From Salipiger marinus (GTDB taxonomy: Bacteria > Pseudomonadota > Alphaproteobacteria > Rhodobacterales > Rhodobacteraceae): DNA of 64,000 bases. Below are positions 26,409 through 34,122 of the stretch, in pieces (the stretch's first letter is position 1; each line of letters begins with the position of its first letter). The position numbers and the translations under genes are program-made. The stretch spans positions 1-64,000 of the forward strand of contig NZ_FNEJ01000016.1 of NCBI RefSeq assembly GCF_900100085.1. Reading direction: 5' to 3'. A model generated the notes under the pieces. That model was given only the letters and a program-made list of their open reading frames with translations. It had not been told where the DNA came from and searched no databases.

Positions 26409-27229
26409 AAACGGTGACAGTCAAGGATGTGGCGATCAGCAACGCGGCCCCCCTCGCGCTGATCTGCGGACCTTGTCAGCTGGAGACGCTGGAGCATGCC
26501 CGCATGCTTGCGGAGGCCATCGCCGCTGCTGTCGAGGCGGCAGGCACGCGCTTCATCTTCAAGGCCAGCTTCGACAAGGCCAACCGCTCCTCGCTGTCGG
26601 GGACGCGCGGCGTGGGCATTGACGAGGGCCTGACCATCCTCTCGAAAATCGGCGCAGAATTCGGCTGCCCGGTTCTGACCGACATCCACGAGATCAGCCA
26701 ATGCGCCCCCGTGGCGCAGGCGGTGGACATCCTGCAGATCCCCGCCTTTCTGTCGCGCCAGACCGACCTGCTGCTGGCTGCGGGCGAAACCGGCGCCGCG
26801 ATCAACGTGAAGAAGGGGCAGTTTCTTGCGCCCTGGGACATGAAGAACGTCGCCGACAAGATCGCCTCCACCGGCAACGAGCGCATCCTGCTGTGCGAAC
26901 GTGGCGCAAGCTTTGGCTACAACATGCTGGTGTCGGACATGCGGTCGCTGCCGATCATGGCGGAAACCGGCTATCCGGTGGTGTTCGACGCCACCCATTC
27001 GGTGCAGCTGCCCGGCGGCAAGGGCACGTCCTCGGATGGCCAGAGCCAGTTCGTGCCAGCCCTCGCCCGCGCCGCTGTCGCCGTGGGCAGTGCGGCGGTG
27101 TTCATCGAGACGCATGAAGAGCCCGCGCGCTCGCCCTCGGACGGGCCCAACATGGTGCCGCTGCACGAGCTGGGCGCGTTGCTGAAGACCCTGCGCCGGA
27201 TCGATGACATCACCAAGGAAACCGCCTGA
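26405..27229 (+). CDS. kdsA: KDO-8-phosphate synthase
   Basis: Condenses phosphoenolpyruvate with arabinose 5-phosphate to KDO 8-phosphate. 274 residues. Visible: LICGPCQLE, FKASFDKANRSS (PEP-binding), VGIDEGLTIL, VLTDIHE, VDILQIPAFLSRQTDLL, NVKKGQFLAPWDM, CERGASFGYNMLVSDMRSL, VVFDATHSVQLPGG and a C-terminal FIETHEEPARSPSDGPNM. The ATG overlaps the kdsB stop (ATGA at 26405-26408). Last gene of the kdsDBA operon; kdsC (the phosphatase) is not in the window and may be supplied from the chromosome. Confidence 0.95.
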   Translation: MKTVTVKDVAISNAAPLALICGPCQLETLEHARMLAEAIAAAVEAAGTRFIFKASFDKANRSSLSGTRGVGIDEGLTILSKIGAEFGCPVLTDIHEISQCAPVAQAVDILQIPAFLSRQTDLLLAAGETGAAINVKKGQFLAPWDMKNVADKIASTGNERILLCERGASFGYNMLVSDMRSLPIMAETGYPVVFDATHSVQLPGGKGTSSDGQSQFVPALARAAVAVGSAAVFIETHEEPARSPSDGPNMVPLHELGALLKTLRRIDDITKETA

Positions 27230-27241
27230 CCGCGGGGGGCA

Positions 27242-27274
27242 GCCAGAAGACCTGCGCCAAGCGGGCCTTCTGGC
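27242..27274. terminator. weak hairpin after kdsA
   Basis: Arms GCCAGAAG and CTTCTGGC enclose a 17-base loop in the gap between the convergent kdsA and rmlA ends. It might terminate kdsA; no T-run. Confidence 0.35.
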
Positions 27275-27293
27275 GAAGGGAGCAGGAGTGACA

Positions 27294-27315
27294 GATCTTT
27301 CGCATGCGAAAGATC
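27294..27315. repeat. palindrome copy 3, between convergent genes
   Basis: Perfect 22-base palindrome around CTTTCGCATGCGAAAG (27297-27312), flanked by GAT and ATC rather than the ACC/GGT of copies 2, 4 and 5. It lies 64 bases after the kdsA stop and 10 bases from the rmlA stop, where a promoter operator is not expected. Confidence 0.9.
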
Positions 27316-27325
27316 CGCTCCCGTT

Positions 27326-28207
27326 TCAGGTGCGGCCTTCGGCCAGCGCCAGCAGATAGGCGCCATAGCTGTTCTTGGAAAACCGCCGTGCGCGTTCGGT
27401 CAGCTGCTCGGCGGAAAGCCAGCCCATCTGGAAGGCGACCTCGTCCGGGCTGCCCACCTGCTGGCCCTGCCGTTCGGTGAGCGTGCGCACAAAATTCCCC
27501 GCATCGAGCAGCGAGCCATGCGTGCCGGTATCAAGCCAGGCATAGCCGCGGCCCATGCGTTTGACCGTCAGGGTTCCGTCGAGCAGGTAGCTTTCCAGCA
27601 GGCTGGTGATCTCCAGCTCGCCGCGCGGCGAGGGCTGCACCTTGCGGGCGCGGTCCGGGGCGGTTCCGTCGAGGAAATAGAGCCCGGTGACGGCATAGGA
27701 GGAGGGCGGCACCTCGGGCTTTTCGATGATGGCGCGGGCATTGCCCGCAAGGTCGAAATCCACCACACCATAGCGTTCGGGATCGGCGACGTGATAGCCA
27801 AAGACCGTGCCGCCGGTGTCCTGCGCCCCGGCCTCGGCCAGAAGGTCGGGCAGGCCATGGCCGAAGAAGATGTTGTCGCCCAGCACCATGGCCGAGGCCG
27901 CGCCGTCAAGGAAGTCTTCGGCCAGCAGATAGGCCTGCGCCAGACCATCCGGCGAGGGCTGTTCGATATAGGTCAGATCCAGCCCCCACTGGCTGCCATC
28001 GCCCAGCGTGCGCTGGAACTGGTCGCGGTCCTGCGGCGTGGTGATCACCGCGATCTCGCGCAGGCCCGCCAGCATCAGCGCGGTCAGCGGGTAATAGATC
28101 ATCGGCTTGTCATAGACCGGCAGCAGCTGTTTCGACACGCCCTGCGTGATCGGATAGAGCCGCGTGCCGGAGCCGCCTGCCAGAATGATGCCCTTGCGTC
28201 GTGTCAT
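27326..28207 (-). CDS. rmlA: glucose-1-phosphate thymidylyltransferase
   Basis: Makes dTDP-glucose, first step of dTDP-rhamnose synthesis. 293 residues from the ATG at 28207, with AAGGAG eleven bases upstream. Nucleotide-binding GIILAGGSGTRLYP (6-19), KQLLPVYDKPMIYYPLT, VLGDNIFFG, FDLAGNARAIIEKP, YAVTGLYF and AWLDTGTHGSLL are all typical. It is read in the same direction as rmlB but after an 85-base gap holding palindrome copy 4, and its 3' end abuts copy 3, so rmlA is bracketed by the two palindromes. Confidence 0.96.
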   Translation of the reverse strand: MTRRKGIILAGGSGTRLYPITQGVSKQLLPVYDKPMIYYPLTALMLAGLREIAVITTPQDRDQFQRTLGDGSQWGLDLTYIEQPSPDGLAQAYLLAEDFLDGAASAMVLGDNIFFGHGLPDLLAEAGAQDTGGTVFGYHVADPERYGVVDFDLAGNARAIIEKPEVPPSSYAVTGLYFLDGTAPDRARKVQPSPRGELEITSLLESYLLDGTLTVKRMGRGYAWLDTGTHGSLLDAGNFVRTLTERQGQQVGSPDEVAFQMGWLSAEQLTERARRFSKNSYGAYLLALAEGRT

Positions 28208-28251
28208 CGTCACCAGACTCCTTGTGTAAACCCTTACGCAGCGCCGTCTGC

Positions 28252-28277
28252 CAAACCTTTCGCATGCGAAAGGTTTG
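28252..28277. repeat. palindrome copy 4, between rmlB and rmlA
   Basis: Perfect 26-base palindrome centred on GCATGC with core CTTTCGCATGCGAAAG (28257-28272) and flanks CAAAC/GTTTG. It lies 45 bases before the rmlA start and 16 bases after the rmlB stop. Confidence 0.92.
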
Positions 28278-28292
28278 CGCAAGGTCCGGGTG

Positions 28293-29342
28293 TCATGCGG
28301 TGACGCCCAGCCGTTCGCCCACGCCGTGGCGCGACTGCAGCGCCTGCCACCAGGCGGGATTGTCGAGATACCACTGCACCGTGCGACGCAGGCCTTCTTC
28401 CACCGTGACCGAAGGCCGCCAGCCCAGTTCCTCGCGGATGCGGGTCGGGTCGATGGCATAGCGCGCGTCATGGCCCGGACGGTCGGTCACGAAGGTGATC
28501 TGGTCGGCATAGCTGCCGCTGGCCTTGGGGCGCAGATCGTCGAGGATGGCGCAGAGCGTGCGCACCAGGTCAAGATTGCTGCGCTCGTTCTCGCCGCCGA
28601 TATTGTAGCTGCGCCCGACCGCGCCCTTCTGCACCACCAGCAGCAGCGCGTCGGCGTGATCCTCCACGTAAAGCCAGTCGCGGATGTTGGAGCCGTCGCC
28701 ATAGATCGGCAGCGGCTTTCCGGCCAGCGCGTTGAGGATGATGACCGGCACCAGCTTTTCGGGGAAATGATAGGGACCGTAATTGTTGGAGCAGTTGGTC
28801 AGCACCACCGGCAGGCCATAGGTCTCGTGCCAGGCGCGGACCAGATGGTCCGATCCGGCCTTCGACGCCGAATAGGGCGAGCGCGGATCGTAAGGCGTGG
28901 TCTCGGTGAATTTCACCGCCGGATCGGCGGGCAGCGAGCCGAAGACCTCGTCGGTGGAGATGTGGTGAAAGCGGAAAGCCGCGGGGCGGCCTTCGGCCTG
29001 CCAGTAGCTCCGCGCCGCCTCCAGCAGGGTGTAGGTGCCGGTGATGTTGGTGTCGATGAAGGTGCCCGGCCCGTCGATCGACCGGTCGACATGGGATTCC
29101 GCCGCCAGATGCAGGATGGCCTCGGGGCGGTGCTGCGCGAGGATGCGGTCAAGCGCCGCGCGGTCGCGGATATCGGCTTGCTCGAAGGCGTAATCGGGGC
29201 TGTCGGCCACCGGCGCCACATTGTCGAGACAGGCCGCATAGGTCAGCGCGTCCAGATTGACCACCTGATGGCCGCGCGCGATGGCAAGCCGCACCACCGC
29301 CGAACCGATAAACCCGGCGCCGCCGGTCACAAGGATCTTCAT
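28293..29342 (-). CDS. rmlB: dTDP-glucose 4,6-dehydratase
   Basis: Converts dTDP-glucose to dTDP-4-keto-6-deoxyglucose with bound NAD+. 349 residues. Short-chain dehydrogenase fold with GGAGFIG (7-13), [12 protein letters not shown], the catalytic TDE (130-132) and YSASK (157-161), [17 protein letters not shown] and [16 protein letters not shown]. The ATG at 29342 is four bases after the rmlC stop, so rmlC-rmlB form an operon. No rmlD follows, unlike most rhamnose operons. Confidence 0.96.
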   Translation of the reverse strand: MKILVTGGAGFIGSAVVRLAIARGHQVVNLDALTYAACLDNVAPVADSPDYAFEQADIRDRAALDRILAQHRPEAILHLAAESHVDRSIDGPGTFIDTNITGTYTLLEAARSYWQAEGRPAAFRFHHISTDEVFGSLPADPAVKFTETTPYDPRSPYSASKAGSDHLVRAWHETYGLPVVLTNCSNNYGPYHFPEKLVPVIILNALAGKPLPIYGDGSNIRDWLYVEDHADALLLVVQKGAVGRSYNIGGENERSNLDLVRTLCAILDDLRPKASGSYADQITFVTDRPGHDARYAIDPTRIREELGWRPSVTVEEGLRRTVQWYLDNPAWWQALQSRHGVGERLGVTA

Positions 29343-29346
29343 GCTG

Positions 29347-29910
29347 TCAGTCTTTCCATGCGAAAGGGCTGTCAAACCCGGCGATGCCGCCCGCCTCGGC
29401 ATCCTTGGCGGAAATCACCGGCTCGATCCCCGACAGCGGCCAGTCGATGCCGATCCCGGGGTCGTTCCACAGCAGCGCGCCTTCGGTTTCCGGCGCATAG
29501 GTGTCGGAGCATTTGTAGACGATCTCGGTCTCGGGCAGCAGGGTCATGAAGCCATGGGCAAAGCCTGCGGGCACCAGCAGCTGGCGGCCATTTTCGAAGC
29601 TCAGCTCATAGCCCACCCATCTGCCATAGGTCGGGCTGCCGCGGCGGATGTCCACCGCCACATCGAAGAGCGCGCCGCGCCCGCAGCGCACCAGCTTGTC
29701 CTGCGCGCGGGGCGGCGCCTGAAAATGCAGGCCGCGCACCGTGCCCGGCGTCATCGACAGCGAATGGTTGTCCTGCACGAAATCGATGCTGATGCCGTGA
29801 TCCGCCAGCGCCTTGCGCGACCAGCTTTCGGAAAAGAAGCCGCGGTGATCGCCAAAGCGTCGGGGGGTAATGAGCCTGACGCCGTCAAGCCCGGTCTCTT
29901 CGATCTGCAT
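29347..29910 (-). CDS. rmlC: dTDP-4-dehydrorhamnose 3,5-epimerase
   Basis: Epimerises dTDP-4-keto-6-deoxyglucose to dTDP-4-keto-rhamnose. 187 residues with [36 protein letters not shown] (catalytic His in GLHFQ), [48 protein letters not shown] and [27 protein letters not shown]. First gene of rmlC-rmlB(-rmlA), 106 bases downstream of repA on the same strand; its promoter must lie in that gap or transcription may come through from repA. Confidence 0.96.
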   Translation of the reverse strand: MQIEETGLDGVRLITPRRFGDHRGFFSESWSRKALADHGISIDFVQDNHSLSMTPGTVRGLHFQAPPRAQDKLVRCGRGALFDVAVDIRRGSPTYGRWVGYELSFENGRQLLVPAGFAHGFMTLLPETEIVYKCSDTYAPETEGALLWNDPGIGIDWPLSGIEPVISAKDAEAGGIAGFDSPFAWKD

Positions 29911-30016
29911 GGGCGCAAACGCCTTTCAATCCGGATGATGAATGCTGTCCGGCTCTTAGCATCCGGCCCCCGGCCTGTCACCAGCAGCCCCCGGCGCGCG
30001 CGGGATCCCGCGAGGA

Positions 30017-31042
30017 TCAGCCCTCGCCGCGGCGGGCCAGCCAGCCCAGAAAGGCGCGGTCGGGGCTGCGCAGCACCGGGCTGCCGGAGCGGCGCCACAT
30101 CGCCTCCCATTCCGCCTGCAGCGCATAGACATCGGCGCCGGGGGCTGTGGCGCGCGCGGCCTCCAGCGTGGCTGCGGCCAGCTGCGGGCGCGGGCTCTGG
30201 ACGGGGGGCTCCACCATGCTGGCGCGGGGGCTGGCGCGGATCACGTCGCCCGGCTCCTCGGAGAGGTGGTAATCGGGCAGAAGATCAGCGGCGATCATGT
30301 CGCGCAGCATGCGGCGGAACACCCGGCGCGGCGAGGCGGATCCGGATTTCTTGTGCAGCACCTCCACCGAGACGCGCCATGCGGGCTGGCGGCCGCAATG
30401 TTTGCGGATCAGCTCGTAGATGCGCCGCTCCAGCGGCTTGCGCAGCTGGAAATACTCGCGGCTGAGCGTCAGCACCGATTTCGACAGCACCGCGCGCCAC
30501 AGCCATTCGCTGAGCGTGACCGCGACGCTGACCATGCGCCCGCCGCGCGACTTGCGCACGATCTGCCAGCTTTCGATCAGGCCGAAGCCGGTGGTCACCT
30601 CATGGCCGCCGGTTTCGTAATTGGTGGTGATGCGCGTGCCCGCCAGCCGCTCGAAAGCCTCGCGCAGGCGCTTGTAGCCATCGCCAGAGGTTTCGCGGTT
30701 GGTGGCCACCAGCAGGTCATGGGCGCGCAGATGCAGGGTGCGGCTGAGGCTGCGGCCCGCATTCATCGCCGCCATCAGCTGGCTGATGCAGTAGATCAGG
30801 ATGTCCTTGTCATGGATCGTCGCCAGCCCCTTGACCGAAGGCACCACCTCGATGCGGGTGCCGTTATGGTCATAGCTCAGGATGCGGCGGTCGGGCCGGG
30901 TGGCAAGGCTGAACAGCGGATGCTCCATGCTCGCCATGTCATCCTTCGGCGAGGCATCAAAGATGTCGCAGAGGAAGAAATCCGCCGTCGGTTGGCGGTC
31001 GGGCTCCCGCCCTCCGCCGCGTGCCGGGATCACCCCGCTCAT
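30017..31042 (-). CDS. repA: RepA-type plasmid replication initiator (RPA domain)
   Basis: Initiates replication of the replicon. 341 residues from the ATG at 31042. Family core: DFFLCDIFDASPKDDMASMEHPLFSLATRPDRRILSYDHNG (about 21-61), VPSVKGLATIHDKDILIYCISQLM, LRAHDLLVATNRETSGDGYKRLREAFERLAGTRITTNYETGG and LRKPLERRIYELIRKHCG, which is winged-helix-like. The start at 31042 has a GAGGG stretch upstream; a longer open frame to 31291 would read through the candidate iterons and is not favoured. It diverges from parA with a 450-base intergenic region. RPA-domain initiators with a divergent or adjacent parAB and rhamnose genes are typical of RepA-type roseobacter plasmids; the compatibility group cannot be assigned by eye. 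Confidence 0.88.
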   Translation of the reverse strand: MSGVIPARGGGREPDRQPTADFFLCDIFDASPKDDMASMEHPLFSLATRPDRRILSYDHNGTRIEVVPSVKGLATIHDKDILIYCISQLMAAMNAGRSLSRTLHLRAHDLLVATNRETSGDGYKRLREAFERLAGTRITTNYETGGHEVTTGFGLIESWQIVRKSRGGRMVSVAVTLSEWLWRAVLSKSVLTLSREYFQLRKPLERRIYELIRKHCGRQPAWRVSVEVLHKKSGSASPRRVFRRMLRDMIAADLLPDYHLSEEPGDVIRASPRASMVEPPVQSPRPQLAAATLEAARATAPGADVYALQAEWEAMWRRSGSPVLRSPDRAFLGWLARRGEG

Positions 31043-31437
31043 CAGCCTGCCCTCTGCCCCGCCCCGGGGGATCGTCGCTGCGCGGCCGCTCTGCTGTCGG
31101 CCTTGGCGCATCGTGGTTTCAGTGACACCCAGACTAAAGTTGTCCACAGCCCGCGTCCAGTGCGCAGACCGCCGCGAACGTGGCTTTGGAGTCACCTCAT
31201 CGGGGGATCGGAATCGTTTGAGCGTGGTTTCGGAATCGCCTGTGCCGCCCGTCAGCGCCGATCCGGCTTGAAATACAGGGGTTTGCACCACAAGCCCGGG
31301 ACCTGTAACGTATAACTAACCCAATTTAACAGATCCCGCGCGACGGATATGCCACAGGCAAGGCCAGGCCCGCCCGGACACCCCCCGACAACCCATAGAT
31401 TTTGCAAAGAAATTATGTGGGTGTCCTCAAAATCCTT
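31043..31437. other. candidate replication origin with three imperfect iterons and a DnaA-box-like site
   Basis: Between repA and parA are three related 17-base repeats: GTGGTTTCAGTGACACC (31113-31129), GTGGCTTTGGAGTCACC (31180-31196) and GTGGTTTCGGAATCGCC (31224-31240), all in the same orientation. TTGTCCACA at 31140-31148 differs by one base from the DnaA-box consensus. Bases 31290-31437 are more AT-rich, as expected for an unwinding region. Promoters for repA and parA must also lie here. Function is inferred from position and repeats. Confidence 0.5.
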
Positions 31438-31483
31438 TCATGTATCGCGTTTTGTGATATCCTAAAAAAAACGCGATACATGA
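31438..31483. promoter_or_regulatory. long inverted repeat immediately before parA
   Basis: Exact 16-base arms TCATGTATCGCGTTTT (31438-31453) and AAAACGCGATACATGA (31468-31483) flank a 14-base AT-rich spacer, ending nine bases before the parA ATG. A site here fits ParA or ParB autoregulation of parAB, or a partition site; an RNA hairpin in the parA leader is also possible. It differs from the GCATGC palindromes. Confidence 0.7.
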
Positions 31484-31492
31484 GGCGCTGGC

Positions 31493-32875
31493 ATGGCCCC
31501 CGAGACCCTGACCCTACCCCCCTATTTCAACATCGATCCCGATCAGGCGCTGGCCGATCTGGGCGCGCCCGCAGGCAGCGCGCGCTTTGCCGAGATCGCC
31601 GCCGCCTGCGGACGCGGGCGCGACGATCTGGCCGGGCGCGGGCTCAACCCCGAGGGCCGCAAGGAGCTGCGGCTCTTCTCCACATGGGAAATCACCCGCT
31701 ACCTGATCCCGGTGGCGCCTGCGCATTTCCGCCGGGTGCTGCGCCAGCATCCCGACCTGCCCCAGGGGCGTGCCGCCTCGGAAGGGGCGGCGCGCTGGTT
31801 CACGCTTGACGAGGTGCTGCGGCTGCGCGCGCATTTCGCGGCGGAAGGATCCCGGGCCAAGGAATACCGCCCCTACCGCCCCGAGGGCCTGCCCGCCAAG
31901 ATCGTGGCGGTGGCGAATTTCAAGGGCGGGGTGGGCAAGACCTCGACCTGCGCGCATCTGGCCATGTCGGCCGCCCTTGATGGCTACAGGGTGCTGGTCA
32001 TCGATCTCGACAGCCAGGGCTCGATGACCTCGATCTTCGGGGGGCGCGTGGCGGATGAATGGGCAACGGTCTTCCCGCTGCTCGCCCGCCATTACGCCCG
32101 CCACCAGCAGGCCGAGAACCGCGCCCGGGTGGATCGCGGCGACAGCCCGCTGCCGCTGGACGACACGCTGTCGGAGGCGCTGAAGCTGGAGGCGGGCGCG
32201 CTGGTGCAGAAAACCCACTGGCCCAATATCGACCTGATCGGCGCGCAGCTGAACCTTTACTGGGCGGAATTCCAGATCCCGGTCTGGCGGATGCAGGGGC
32301 GCAGCTGGAAGCTCTGGGATGCGCTGTCGGAAAGTCTCGAAGCGGATGGCATCCTTGACCAGTATGACCTGATCTTTCTCGATACGCCGCCCGCGCTGGG
32401 ATATCTGACCATCAACGGGCTGGCGGCGGCGGATATCCTGCTGGTGCCGCTCGGGGCCTCGTTTCTGGAATTTGACAGCACGGGGCGGTTTTTCGACATG
32501 CTGCATTCCACCTTCGCCTCTATCGAAGAGGCGGAGAACATGGCGGCCCGCGCGCTGGGGCGCGAGGGGCTCGCCTTTGAATGGGATGCGGTGCGCGCGG
32601 TCATCACCCGGTATGACGGCAACCAGCAGGCGGAACTGGCCGCCCTGATGCAGGCCTATCTGGGTCCGGTGCTGAGCCCGCACCGGCAGGATTTCACCGC
32701 GCTGATCGGGCAGGCGGGCGAACAGGTGGCGGGCATCTACGAGGCCGATTACCGCGATTTCAACCGCGAGACCTATGCCCGCGGGCGGCAGACCTTCGAC
32801 GAGACCTATGCCGCCTTCAAGCGGCTGCTGGTCGGCATCTGGCGGCGCGAGGATCTGGCGCGGGCCGAAGGCTGA
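31493..32875 (+). CDS. parA: ParA-type partition ATPase
   Basis: Segregates the plasmid with ParB. 460 residues. An N-terminal region of about 130 residues includes a possible DNA-binding part (ELRLFSTWEITRYL, RWFTLDEVLRLRAHF), typical of type Ia ParA that also represses its own operon. The ATPase follows: deviant Walker A FKGGVGKTS (143-151), VLVIDLDSQGSMTSIFGG (168-185) and YDLIFLDTPPALGYLTINGLAAADILLVP. The ATG is nine bases after a long inverted repeat, the likely autoregulatory operator. parB follows after 68 bases. Confidence 0.95.
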   Translation: MAPETLTLPPYFNIDPDQALADLGAPAGSARFAEIAAACGRGRDDLAGRGLNPEGRKELRLFSTWEITRYLIPVAPAHFRRVLRQHPDLPQGRAASEGAARWFTLDEVLRLRAHFAAEGSRAKEYRPYRPEGLPAKIVAVANFKGGVGKTSTCAHLAMSAALDGYRVLVIDLDSQGSMTSIFGGRVADEWATVFPLLARHYARHQQAENRARVDRGDSPLPLDDTLSEALKLEAGALVQKTHWPNIDLIGAQLNLYWAEFQIPVWRMQGRSWKLWDALSESLEADGILDQYDLIFLDTPPALGYLTINGLAAADILLVPLGASFLEFDSTGRFFDMLHSTFASIEEAENMAARALGREGLAFEWDAVRAVITRYDGNQQAELAALMQAYLGPVLSPHRQDFTALIGQAGEQVAGIYEADYRDFNRETYARGRQTFDETYAAFKRLLVGIWRREDLARAEG

Positions 32876-32943
32876 GGCCGCGGCGCATCTCCATCTTCCG
32901 GCGCGGGCCCGCGCCGGACCAGCACAGGGAAAGGACCGGGGTC

Positions 32944-33981
32944 ATGGCAAAACGCAGACGGCTGACACCCGCGCAGGCCGGGTTCGGGGCGGAACCGGAT
33001 CCGCAGCCGGGCGCCGTGCCCGCACAGACAGCACCGGGGGCGGCAGCCCCAGCGCCGGGGCAGGGCGGGCCGCTCAGCCCGCTGCGCCCGCCCATCGCGC
33101 AGGTGGCGGGGGCCGCCGCCACCGAGGCGGCGCTGTCGGAGATGACCGGCATTCTGGCCCGGGCCGAGGCCGAGGGCCGGATGATCCGCGCCCTGCCGCT
33201 GGAGCAGATCGAGGCCGAGCATCTGATGCGCGACCGGCTGGGGGTGGAGCCCGAGGCTTTTGAGGCGCTGAAGCAGAGCCTGCGCGCCCGCGGCCAGCAG
33301 ACGCCCATCGAGGTGATGGCGCTGCCCGGGGGGCAGGGTCCGCGCTACGGGCTGATCTCCGGCTGGCGGCGGCTGCTGGCGCTGCGCCAGCTTGCGGCAG
33401 AGACCGGCGAGGCGCGGTTTGCGCAGGTGCTGGCGCTGCTGCGCCAGCCGCAGGATCTGGCCGCAAGCTATGTGGCCATGGTCGAGGAAAACGAGATCCG
33501 CGCCGATCTTTCGCATTACGAACGCGCCCGCATCGTGCTGCGCGCGCTGGAGGCGGAGGTGTTCGAGACCGAGAAACAGGCGCTGCAGACGCTCTTTGCC
33601 TCGGCCTCTTATGCGCGGCGGTCCAAGATCAAATCCTTCCTGCCCGTGGTGCAGGCGCTGGACGGGGCGCTGCGCCATCCCGCCGCTCTGACCGAGCGGC
33701 TGGGGCTGGCGCTGTCGAAGGCGCTGGAGGCGGAGGGACAGGCGGAAGCCCTGCGCGCGGATCTGGAGGCGCGCCCGCCGCGCGATGCCGAAGACGAGGC
33801 GGCGCGGCTGCAGGCCTTTCTGGGGGCCCGCCGCGGCCCGGCCCAGCCTGCGGCGGTGCCCGCCCGCACCCCGCCGGTGCGCATGGAGGCGCGGGCCGGC
33901 CATGTGGTGCTGAGCGGGGAGGCGGTGGATCGCGGCTTCATCGCCGATCTTTCGGCCTGGCTGCGCGCGCGCGGGCGCTGA
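32944..33981 (+). CDS. parB: ParB-type partition protein
   Basis: Centromere-binding partner of ParA. 345 residues: a Pro/Ala-rich N-terminal tail that usually contacts ParA, a ParB/Srx-like domain (about 80-175: RALPLEQIEAEHLMRDRLG, GQQTPIEVMAL, YGLISGWRRLLALRQL, and VEENEIRADLSHYERARIVLRAL), a helix-turn-helix-containing middle part, and a basic C-terminus. The stop (33979-33981) overlaps palindrome copy 5, the common position of a parS site. Confidence 0.93.
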   Translation: MAKRRRLTPAQAGFGAEPDPQPGAVPAQTAPGAAAPAPGQGGPLSPLRPPIAQVAGAAATEAALSEMTGILARAEAEGRMIRALPLEQIEAEHLMRDRLGVEPEAFEALKQSLRARGQQTPIEVMALPGGQGPRYGLISGWRRLLALRQLAAETGEARFAQVLALLRQPQDLAASYVAMVEENEIRADLSHYERARIVLRALEAEVFETEKQALQTLFASASYARRSKIKSFLPVVQALDGALRHPAALTERLGLALSKALEAEGQAEALRADLEARPPRDAEDEAARLQAFLGARRGPAQPAAVPARTPPVRMEARAGHVVLSGEAVDRGFIADLSAWLRARGR

Positions 33982-34005
33982 AACCTTTCGCATGCGAAAG
34001 GTTTC
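33980..34005. repeat. palindrome copy 5 at the parB stop, best candidate parS
   Basis: Perfect 26-base palindrome with core CTTTCGCATGCGAAAG (33985-34000) and flanks GAAAC/GTTTC, beginning within the parB stop codon. parS sites of ParABS systems commonly sit just downstream of parB. Four further copies are spread over 22.2-28.3 kb. Confidence 0.92.
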
Positions 34006-34122
34006 GCGGCGGGGCCTTGGGTGGCGCTGTTGCGGCGGCGGCACCTCCGGCGCGCGGGGCGGCAAGAAACCGGCAAGCTCCGCGCCTCTAGCCTGCCCGC
34101 GGATCAGACCGCGGAGAGCCCC

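Noticed and set aside
31043-31291. Longer repA start at 31291
   Set aside because: The extra 83 residues have no family similarity and would place the candidate iterons inside the gene; the ATG at 31042 has a usable ribosome site.
22201-34010. A recurring peptide KPFACERF in several unrelated open frames
   Set aside because: It is the translation of the intergenic palindrome copies in chance frames, not a protein motif.
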